Source: UBA1081 sp964454355
GTDB lineage: Bacteria; Bacillota; Clostridia; Oscillospirales; Acutalibacteraceae
Reading direction: 5' to 3'
Assembly: GCA_964454355.1 (NCBI GenBank)
Contig: CAYVTA010000028.1
Span: 1-20,002, forward strand
Length of the DNA: 20,002 bases
Shown here piece after piece: positions 7,401 to 12,797 of the stretch (positions within the stretch are counted from its first letter, which is position 1; every line of letters begins with the position of its first letter). Made by a program: the position numbers and the translations under genes. The notes beneath the pieces are model-generated. The model made no database searches and was not told the origin of the DNA. It saw only the letters and a program-made list of their open reading frames with translations.

Positions 7401-9943
7401 TCATATATCCAGAAGCCCATTGATTTACAAGTGGGTTCAATTATTGTTACATCATATTCATGGTCAAGCTTATCTACATAATCACCGATGTATGTTTCAT
7501 AACAATTTTTACAAGTATAGGTTGTGTATCCCATATCCATACAGGTAGGCTTTGTTACTTCACTCATATAATCATGAGGAAGCTTGTCCAGGTAGGATGA
7601 AATATAGTAGTGACCGCAGTTTTTACAGGTATGTTCCCAATAACCCAGCTTCTGACAGGTAGGTAATATTTTAAAGGCTGAATAGTCATGAGGAAGTACT
7701 TCTGTATAATCGCTCTCGTATGTATCATCACAGTTTCTGCAAGTATATGTAGTATAACCCATATCCTTACAAGTGGGTTTTGTTACAACGCTGCTGTAAT
7801 TGTGAGGAATCTTATCTGTATACTCACCCTCATACGTCCTGCTACAGTTTTTACACTTAAATGTGGTATAACCCATTGTGGTGCAGGTAGGAGCTGTAAC
7901 CTTTTCCAGATACTCGTGAGGTCTGCAAACAGTGATATGGTCTCTGTATATATATCCGCAGTCAAGGCAAGTAAATCTTGTGTAACCGAGCTGTGTACAG
8001 GTAGAGTCTACTGTTTCTCTTTTGTAGTTATGTTCCAGCTTTTCTGTGTAGTCAGACACATAGCTGTCATCACAATCCACACAAGTGTATGTTGTAAAAC
8101 CATGTGTTTCACAGGTGGGGTCCGTTACAACTGCATCATAGTTATGCTCAATAACTTCTGTGTAGTCTGTCATATAGCTGTCACTGCAGTCAACGCAAGT
8201 ATAGGTGGTGTAACCCATAGAAGTACAGGTTGCATCGGTAACCAGAGCTTCATAGTTATGACCGATAGGAAGCTCCAATACAGTTTCGCACACTTCGCAA
8301 ATCTGCGGTGTTGTACAAGTTCCCTCTGCCCCGGGTGTATGCCCTGTTGCATCTGTTGCCTTAATGAGCTTTTCGTCACAGTTTACACAGTTATGTTCAA
8401 TTACACCCTCACTTACACAAGTGGAGCTTGTAACGGAGTGTCCTTCGTCCCATTCGTGACCTGTGGGGTCTGTATAATCGGAAACATAGGTAAGGTTACA
8501 CATAATACAGGTTGATGTTGTATAACCCTTGTCTGTACAGGTAGGCTCTTTCACTATTCTTTCATAAGCGTGTGAAATGAGAGGTGTTATATCTGTTATA
8601 TAATTATCTCCGCACAATTCACAGATATGGTCCGTATAACCTACACTGATACAAGTAGCATTATGCTTTTCTGTCTTGTAGTCGTGCTTTCCAACGGGTG
8701 TTGTTGTCTGATAAAAATCACCGCAGTCAGAGCAAAGCGAAATGATTAACCCTTCCTCGCTGCAGCTTGCCTCACGGATAGTTACATCATCGTATGTATG
8801 CCCTGTTGCAGGTGTGTAGTTTCTCTTTTCCAAAAGCCCACAGCCTGTGCACTGGAAACGGTCATATCCAAGACTATCACAGCTGGGTTCTACAGTTTCA
8901 AGGTATGTATATGAATGCTCATGATTTTCGGGAGGCACAATAATGATTGTATCACCGCCATTATCGCCCGAATCCTCAGTCAGAAGCCATACATAGGACG
9001 CACCGTTCTCTGTCATGCTTTCGCCTTCATAGGAATATGTAATCTGGTAGTACACCGTGTAATATCCTGCAGATGTATAGTTAGGTGCAGATGTCTTAGT
9101 ACAGCTGTCTGCTGCCGTACCATAACGGATAGATGTTTTCACACCACTGTCTGAAAGGTCTGTAACCTCGATTGTGTGAGCCTCACCGTCTTCAACGCCG
9201 TAATATGCACTTATAACAGATTTTGCAGTTACATATTCGCTTGCTGTATATCCGCAATCAGAACAGGTTTCCGAAATAAAGAATCTGTTATTGCTTATCT
9301 GTCCGTCAACCATCTCTTCAAAATTATGCTCTTCGTAAGATTCTTTTGCACGAGCATATGTACCCTTGCAGAATTGACAATACTGACCTTTCTTAAGAGA
9401 AACTATATGCTCCTCTTCATCATAAGGCTCGTATGTGGTGGCATCAAAGTCTATATAGAAGTTGCTGTCACAAGGGTTAAGCTTATATATATTCTTGTTA
9501 AAGTTATATGCTAAAGGTCCTTCAACGGAATTTATCGTACCGCAGGTCTGACATACAGACTTTGTGTAATGATAGCCTGTGTAGTAGGCATCAACACCGG
9601 GAGTACCGCCGTCAATGTTACCCTGTTCAGAGCCGTCAAGGTTCATACCATCAGAATATGCAACGCCTCGTGTTATCGCACTCTCGCCTGACTTGGTATA
9701 TTCAGGAACTCTGTAGTTTATCATCGTCGTGTGCTTATTACACACAAGACAGTTCATTGTTTCATTTGTAACTGTTGCGTTCATATCGAACTCGTTTGTT
9801 CTTTCGTTAGTAGGAAGCCAGTTGTCCGCAGGGTCAACGTACTCGTTCGACTGTGCCGCAAATGCCGTAGGCACAAATGAAAGAAGCATACATAACGTAA
9901 GCAAAACTGATAATACTGATTTAAACTTTCTTGATTTAATCAT
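4436..9943 (-). CDS. Giant secreted SLH-domain surface protein with Cys/His-rich and Ig-like repeats
   Basis: This 1835-residue protein has a signal peptide (1-30, ending TAFAA), so it is exported. Residues 60-240 hold four CxxC pairs (64/67, 131/134, 189/192, 227/230). Residues 343-980 are 17 tandem Cys/His units, mostly of 38 residues. Residues about 994-1602 are six Ig-like units near 97 residues with VTVTD.xGxPVKGVxVTV motifs. A glycine-rich linker (604-612 of the second thousand, GGGGGSSRG) leads to three SLH repeats at about 1613-1656, 1669-1715 and 1733-1780, plus a partial fourth at 1801-1830. SLH domains bind pyruvylated cell-wall polymer, so the protein should be anchored on the cell surface and extend outward. 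The ATG has a GGAGGA eight bases upstream. It sits between pcfB and virD4, which are usually adjacent, so it is an insertion in the transfer operon. A role in mating-pair adhesion, shielding or surface exclusion is inference. No isopeptide-pilin or sortase motif is visible. Confidence 0.85.
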   Translation of the reverse strand: MIKSRKFKSVLSVLLTLCMLLSFVPTAFAAQSNEYVDPADNWLPTNERTNEFDMNATVTNETMNCLVCNKHTTMINYRVPEYTKSGESAITRGVAYSDGMNLDGSEQGNIDGGTPGVDAYYTGYHYTKSVCQTCGTINSVEGPLAYNFNKNIYKLNPCDSNFYIDFDATTYEPYDEEEHIVSLKKGQYCQFCKGTYARAKESYEEHNFEEMVDGQISNNRFFISETCSDCGYTASEYVTAKSVISAYYGVEDGEAHTIEVTDLSDSGVKTSIRYGTAADSCTKTSAPNYTSAGYYTVYYQITYSYEGESMTENGASYVWLLTEDSGDNGGDTIIIVPPENHEHSYTYLETVEPSCDSLGYDRFQCTGCGLLEKRNYTPATGHTYDDVTIREASCSEEGLIISLCSDCGDFYQTTTPVGKHDYKTEKHNATCISVGYTDHICELCGDNYITDITPLISHAYERIVKEPTCTDKGYTTSTCIMCNLTYVSDYTDPTGHEWDEGHSVTSSTCVSEGVIEHNCVNCDEKLIKATDATGHTPGAEGTCTTPQICEVCETVLELPIGHNYEALVTDATCTSMGYTTYTCVDCSDSYMTDYTEVIEHNYDAVVTDPTCETHGFTTYTCVDCDDSYVSDYTEKLEHNYKRETVDSTCTQLGYTRFTCLDCGYIYRDHITVCRPHEYLEKVTAPTCTTMGYTTFKCKNCSRTYEGEYTDKIPHNYSSVVTKPTCKDMGYTTYTCRNCDDTYESDYTEVLPHDYSAFKILPTCQKLGYWEHTCKNCGHYYISSYLDKLPHDYMSEVTKPTCMDMGYTTYTCKNCYETYIGDYVDKLDHEYDVTIIEPTCKSMGFWIYDCKTCSHSYENYYRDKLPHNYRKSVTVPTCFSMGYTTYTCVNCYDTYKSDYKTPVAHGYTKTTVQPTCTEHGYTIYDCPDCDAGYVSDYKDALGHTPSEWIIDVPATIESAGRKHIECMVCREVLQETTLAQLIDKDNSDEDGRAQVGDYSIILTDENGKPIFNSELTIDVDDNVSITLTNGRLLDYAKPTTITAFYTESQRPMEGLKIFIVDAMGNMATGATDVYGQLIVPNNQSNTGNDNGTIGSDTNDEKNTFVVTVTDKTNVVIPDCEIYIGESNNIVVDLPEGTRPTRENPVIITVTDHNGNPQEGFTVIALGDSDFIEKGITDIYGKVTLPTASDGFTDEDGKVNVDELNVIVNDETGVIPDAYVLHNEDGTIVVTLPEGKSISYSNRVTVTILDSMGNPVGKKGVTVKDALESEYTGATNEDGQVVVPPVTEDITDENGNAVVGGYNVVVNDETKPVENAFVELIDGKLVVTLPDGSVIDITNRITVTVTDSENEPVKGVIVTVSDKEKSETNLTDEQGKATVPHTNIDYTDINGYAEVNGFAVTVKRETGVVENAYVELDEENNIKVTLPEGVEIAHADRITVTVTNKADNTPVKDISVTVKENTTEKILVGVTDENGIVIFPPLSEDITDEDGKSDVTDKEEQEGSDTDGDGNVDTPGEVVETKYNVTVEDTKAIISDALIKIEGGKIFVTLPETHKLTTSNQTTVTVTDEEGKAVKGVSVTVTDSTDKTVTKATNAKGQITVPVKSSGGGGGSSRGTFVSIVKTTEHNAYIVGYPDGEFNPDGNMTRAEAAAIFARLVSEGKGEKIKGNASFDDVDSDAWYASYVGYLEKYDIINGYEDYTFRPEQSVTRAEFVTMTVRFYDLFNNVKTVSNTKKYSDVSSKHWAIQLISFATEEKWLNGYADGTFKPDIFITRAEVVTVVNRATGRVADSSYINKNLEVLNKFTDLKNNSYWAFYDIMEAANDHKAVVSTSGETWSK
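5138..6964 (-). repeat. Six Ig-like tandem units of about 97 residues
   Basis: Residues about 994-1602 of the surface protein. Unit ends are marked by VTDKT, VNDET, VNDET, KRET and EDTK at residues 1111, 1210, 1308, 1404 and 1529, so the middle units are 97 residues long. Each unit carries a VTLPEG-like turn, a VTVTDxxGxP strand pair and an acidic TDEDGK/TDENGN loop. The fifth unit contains an acidic insert with DTDGDGNVD (1503-1511), a calcium-loop pattern (DxDxDGxxD). The units resemble Big/CarboxypepD-reg-like beta sandwiches. Confidence 0.75.
7004..8917 (-). repeat. Tandem Cys/His-rich protein repeats, 17 units, 38-residue period
   Basis: Unit starts (the His of HxY) are at residues 343, 382, 420, 458, 496, 535, 562 and then every 38 residues exactly to 942. 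The consensus is H-x-Y, then a TC at positions 11-12, GYTTYTC with Cys at 22, and a third Cys at 25 (CxxC). Unit 6 is shortened to 27 residues and unit 17 is degenerate. Units 11-15 alternate between GYTTYTC and GYWEHTC/GFWIYDC forms, giving a two-unit superperiod. Three Cys plus the next unit's His would make a tetrahedral metal site; this is inference. The DNA copies have diverged, so the expansion is old. Confidence 0.85.
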
Positions 9944-9987
9944 TTGGAATATCCTCCATTTTTAAATTTTTAGGGTTAAATGAAAAT

Positions 9988-10005
9988 GCCACCTATCAGG
10001 GTGGC
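9988..10005 (-). terminator. Terminator-like hairpin between pcfB and the SLH protein gene
   Basis: The arms 9988-9993 and 10000-10005 form a 6-bp GC-rich stem (GCCACC) with a 6-base loop, followed on the minus strand by ATTTTCATTT. It is 26 bases past the pcfB stop and 45 bases before the next start codon. The short stem suggests partial termination. Confidence 0.55.
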
Positions 10006-10030
10006 TCGATGAGTTTATGAAGATAATACA

Positions 10031-10702
10031 TTATCTGCTTTTTCCTTTCTTTTTGGTTTTCTTCTTTTTCGCACTCTTTGAGGGCGTTTTTGTCTTTTCG
10101 GGGGTTTTGCCTTTTGATTTTTCAGCTTTCTTCTTTTCCTTCTTGATATTTTCAAGCTTTACTTTAACGGAAGGCTTATCATCAGTAATACTGTCCCCTT
10201 TTTCCGTACCCTTTGATTTCCCGGATTCTCTCCCGTGCGGATTTTCTCTCGCACGGGGGTCGGAGTTTTTTGTGGCTACCTCGCCCTTTTCCTTTGCCTT
10301 GGGTTCTTCCTCAATTTCCGGTTCTATTTCAGGAGCCGTATAACCAAGCTTTTCCATAATGTAGTTAAGCTTTGTAACATCGTCCTGCTTTGCTATAATG
10401 TCGCAAAGCCCGGAATCGTTTGTCTTATCCGTAACAGCAGTAAAAAGAACGCCGTACTTTTTAGCTTCTTTATTGAATCTGTTTATGTCATCCTCCTTTA
10501 TCTGGAGTATGCACAAAGGCTTATCTGACTTAAGAAGCTTTTTAAGGTTTGTTTTACCCTGAAGCTTGTTGTCCTCTTTTAAAAGTGCAATGATAATGGC
10601 AGCAAGGTTCTTTACCCCCAAGCCTGTTAATTTAACAACCTCGTCGGTAATCTGTAGTCCTTCCTTAACCATTAAATCCGCGACTTCTCCGCTTGTGTTC
10701 AT
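10031..10702 (-). CDS. pcfB: PcfB-family (DUF3801) relaxosome accessory protein
   Basis: This 223-residue protein belongs to the PcfB/DUF3801 family, which in the pCF10 system binds the relaxosome and docks it on the VirD4-type coupling protein. The conserved part is residues 1-122, including LTGLGVKNLAAIIIALLKED and the KPLCILQIKEDDINRFNKEAKKYGV region. It is followed by a long Glu- then Lys-rich tail (about 123-223) with KPSVKVKLENIKKE, similar to tails in related proteins. The ATG overlaps the relaxase end by 38 bases, with an AGGAGG nine bases upstream. An oddity is a GC-rich 8-bp inverted repeat inside the tail (10232-10257) encoding PRARENPHG. Normally virD4 comes next; here a hairpin and the SLH cargo follow. 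Confidence 0.8.
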   Translation of the reverse strand: MNTSGEVADLMVKEGLQITDEVVKLTGLGVKNLAAIIIALLKEDNKLQGKTNLKKLLKSDKPLCILQIKEDDINRFNKEAKKYGVLFTAVTDKTNDSGLCDIIAKQDDVTKLNYIMEKLGYTAPEIEPEIEEEPKAKEKGEVATKNSDPRARENPHGRESGKSKGTEKGDSITDDKPSVKVKLENIKKEKKKAEKSKGKTPEKTKTPSKSAKKKKTKKKGKSR

Positions 10703-12026
10703 TTTCCATTACCTCCTCCTGTGCCTGTTTTTCAAGTAAATCTGCCTGTCGTTTCTTTTGTGCAATTCTCCTTACATCCGTAAAAATTGACTTACACATC
10801 CGAATATCCTTGTGCAAGGCTGAAATTTCTTTGTTGATTTCGGATATATTTTCCTTTGCATCTTCACTTTTTGATTTATACAGCTCTTTTCTTTGATTTG
10901 TTAAATCGGCAATTCTCTTTTCCGTTTTTCTTTGGTACTCGTCAAGCTCCGTTACCGTTCCTATCTCGTTTTTGTACAGGAATTTAAACTGCTTCTGATA
11001 CCTTTCAAGCTTTGTAAGCTCATCACGCATAAAGAAAGACACCCTCTGAGGTGTCTTCTTTCTCTGTATAATCTTAAAAAGATATAGATAGTGAAAATAC
11101 AGTGCCATAAAGCCTTTCAGCTTCTTTGTTTTAAAAGGCTTTGCCGTACCCTTACGATAAACCTTTCTTGAAAGCTCACTCGGAGCTGCGGTCCTTATAC
11201 CATTTCGTACGGCAATAATTCTTTCCTGAATGTCCTCCAAGGTGTACCCTTCACCAAGGTTTGTAAATCTTATGGGTCTTTTACCAAATGGCGGTGTAAA
11301 GGATACATGGGTTATGTTTACCCCTCTTCGGTTTATTACATAACCACGCTCTTCAAGGTTTTTCCAGAAGTCCCGCATCGTGTAGGACGATTTTATAATC
11401 TCATCAAGCTCGCATCGCACTTGCCCTCGTATGGTTGGTTTACCTTTTCGCTGTGCATCCCATTCAGCATAATGCATACCTTTTCTTTTAGGGTTTTCAA
11501 TAACAGACAAACAATTTTCCCTGCAAATCTCATCGGATATACCACGAATATCTATAAAGTAATCCTTGAAGTTGTTTCTGTACTTTTTACCCGTTTTAAA
11601 GCTGACTGCATTAAAGAGAATGTGATTATGCAAATGGTCGTGGTCAAGATGCGTTGCAAGGACAACCTCATAGTTATCAGCTAAAAGCCTCTCCACTAAT
11701 TCCATTCCGCACTTATATGCGATTTCGGGAGTTGCCTCAAAGTCCTTGAAGGACTGTACCAAGTGGTATGCCAGAACTCCGTCTTTTCTACCCTTTTTCC
11801 CAAACCTCTCTTGTATTTTCAGCATCCTTTCGCAGGCTTTATCTGTACCGCAGTTATATGTTCTGACATATAGTGCATTTTCCGTTTTATTGGGATTTGT
11901 AATATATGCTTCCACATCCAATGCTGTTTCCATATCAAAGGATAGTGTAGTTTTATCGGGGTTAATTATATATTTAACGCTTGTATCAAGCCTGGATGCA
12001 ACCTTCCAGATTTTCGTAATAGCCAT
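10665..12026 (-). CDS. MOBP-type relaxase (Relaxase/MobA/VirD2 family)
   Basis: This 453-residue protein is the relaxase that nicks at oriT and stays bound to the 5' end of the transferred strand. It has the metal-binding three-histidine motif HLDHDHLHNH at 126-135, and Y19 (VKYIINPDKT) is a candidate catalytic tyrosine in motif I. Residues about 355-440 are a charged coiled coil. I start it at the ATG at 12024-12026, giving MAITKIWKV as in Tn1549-type relaxases. That ATG overlaps the mobC stop as TAATG, so translation is probably coupled. A TTG three codons earlier (12035) is open but has no better ribosome site. The gene lies between mobC and pcfB, and the inverted-repeat region upstream of mobC is its likely substrate. 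Confidence 0.9.
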   Translation of the reverse strand: MAITKIWKVASRLDTSVKYIINPDKTTLSFDMETALDVEAYITNPNKTENALYVRTYNCGTDKACERMLKIQERFGKKGRKDGVLAYHLVQSFKDFEATPEIAYKCGMELVERLLADNYEVVLATHLDHDHLHNHILFNAVSFKTGKKYRNNFKDYFIDIRGISDEICRENCLSVIENPKRKGMHYAEWDAQRKGKPTIRGQVRCELDEIIKSSYTMRDFWKNLEERGYVINRRGVNITHVSFTPPFGKRPIRFTNLGEGYTLEDIQERIIAVRNGIRTAAPSELSRKVYRKGTAKPFKTKKLKGFMALYFHYLYLFKIIQRKKTPQRVSFFMRDELTKLERYQKQFKFLYKNEIGTVTELDEYQRKTEKRIADLTNQRKELYKSKSEDAKENISEINKEISALHKDIRMCKSIFTDVRRIAQKKRQADLLEKQAQEEVMENEHKRRSRGFNG

Positions 12027-12334
12027 TATTCCCAATCACGCACCTTTTCCATAATCTCGTCCAAAAGCTCTGTAAGATATTTTATTTTATTGTTAGAGAT
12101 GCTTTTTTCCGCATTTGCTATATGTGCAATCTGGTTTATGTTATTGCCTATCGCATTTATTTCACGTAAGAGCATATAAAACTCGTCGGGCGGTCTTGGG
12201 TACAAATCAGCACCCATAATGAGCTTTCGTATAAAGGGTTCAACCTTTAATCCTGCTATATCCGCCTGCATCTTTAAATGAGTTTTCTCTTTTTCATTAA
12301 GCCGTACAATAACGGCTTTATTTCTTTCCGGCAC
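12026..12334 (-). CDS. mobC: MobC-family relaxosome protein
   Basis: This 102-residue protein is the accessory factor that helps the relaxase bind and open oriT. Residues 5-45 (AVIVRLNEKEKTHLKMQADIAG and after) fit the ribbon-helix-helix DNA-binding part. EINAIGNNINQIAHIAN at 69-85 is the characteristic MobC helix. The start is GTG at 12332-12334 with GAGGTG six bases upstream. The stop overlaps the relaxase ATG. The 100 bases upstream contain the inverted repeats proposed as oriT, the usual place for it in this family. Confidence 0.88.
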   Translation of the reverse strand: MPERNKAVIVRLNEKEKTHLKMQADIAGLKVEPFIRKLIMGADLYPRPPDEFYMLLREINAIGNNINQIAHIANAEKSISNNKIKYLTELLDEIMEKVRDWE

Positions 12335-12362
12335 TTATCTCACCTCTTTCTTTGATGGGGTT

Positions 12363-12438
12363 TTAGGGGCGTTGCCACTAACAAGCGGGCATTTGATAGC
12401 AAAATGCCGTGCTTGCTAATACAAAGGCAAGCCTTTGT
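12363..12438. other. Candidate origin of transfer (oriT): three nested inverted repeats
   Basis: This is the only non-coding gap in the mobilisation block (12335-12437). It holds TTAGGGGC/GCCACTAA (12363-12370 and 12374-12381, one mismatch, 3-base spacer). Next comes a larger imperfect repeat with arms 12382-12394 and 12402-12415 (CAAGC and GGCATTT pairing with AAATGCC and GCTTG around a small bulge). Last is ACAAAGGC/GCCTTTGT (12421-12428 and 12431-12438). Repeats of unequal quality directly before mobC are typical of relaxase recognition sites. The nick position is not known, and no promoter is obvious here. Confidence 0.6.
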
Positions 12439-12797
12439 TACCTTTCAGGTTCGTGTTTCTTCTTGTCTCTTTTCTGTGACTCACTTTCTTCTACAAGCTT
12501 CTGTGTATAATTATAAATGGTATCACGAAGCATCTCCATATGTGAGCAGTCCGCCTTCAACCATTCGTCGTAACAATATGCCAACGGATATTCCAGCTTG
12601 ATAAGCTCCGCTATTTGCTTATCTGATAAATAGTCATCTTCAAAGGTCATTAGAATATCATCACGCATTGTTTTTTCGTAAGCTTTATCAATGATTTGCT
12701 CCGGAGGTAGTCTTTTAAGGTATTCAATAAAAGCACTTTGCTCTTTAGCTGCTTTCTCCCACAAAAGACCTCTTAAATTTTCTGCATCCATATTCAT
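12438..12797 (-). CDS. DUF3848-family protein of conjugative elements
   Basis: This 119-residue, mostly helical, charged protein matches the DUF3848 pattern by eye: NLRGLLWEKAAKEQSAFIEYLKRLPPEQIIDKAYEKTMRDDIL, then a conserved acidic middle with YPLAYCYDEWL, and a basic C-terminus. Function is unknown in the family, which occurs beside large helicase/methylase genes in Firmicutes conjugative elements. The first ATG overlaps the stop of the upstream gene as ATGA. The GGAG just before it is better spaced for the third codon, also ATG (12791), so the protein may be two residues shorter. The overlap points to translational coupling. There are no membrane spans. Confidence 0.75.
   Translation of the reverse strand: MNMDAENLRGLLWEKAAKEQSAFIEYLKRLPPEQIIDKAYEKTMRDDILMTFEDDYLSDKQIAELIKLEYPLAYCYDEWLKADCSHMEMLRDTIYNYTQKLVEESESQKRDKKKHEPER

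Noticed and set aside
7004..8917. Regular 114-base periodicity as a CRISPR array
   Set aside because: The periodicity is coding (38 codons). The repeats are diverged at DNA level, there are no identical short repeats with unique spacers, and no cas genes are present.
5091..9965. Many long open frames on the plus strand opposite the SLH protein gene (up to 275 codons at 7688-8515)
   Set aside because: They are antisense shadows of a repetitive gene with few stop codons on the opposite strand. Their products are Cys/Ser/Val-rich without domains, they lack ribosome sites, and they cross the repeat units in step with the real frame.
9944..10030. A promoter for the SLH protein gene in the gap after pcfB
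   Set aside because: I looked for -35/-10 pairs on the minus strand and found only weak AT-rich matches. The transcript may start within pcfB or read through the hairpin.
10232..10257. The GC-rich hairpin in pcfB as a terminator
   Set aside because: It lies well inside a conserved gene, more than 200 bases before its stop, and has no T run on the minus strand.
12027..12035. The TTG three codons upstream as the relaxase start
   Set aside because: The ATG at 12026 overlaps the mobC stop as TAATG and gives the N-terminus expected for the family; the TTG has no ribosome site of its own.
12421..12438. The ACAAAGGC/GCCTTTGT repeat as a terminator for the DUF3848 gene
   Set aside because: Its loop is only two bases, it overlaps the stop codon by one base and no T run follows on the minus strand; it fits better as part of the oriT repeats.
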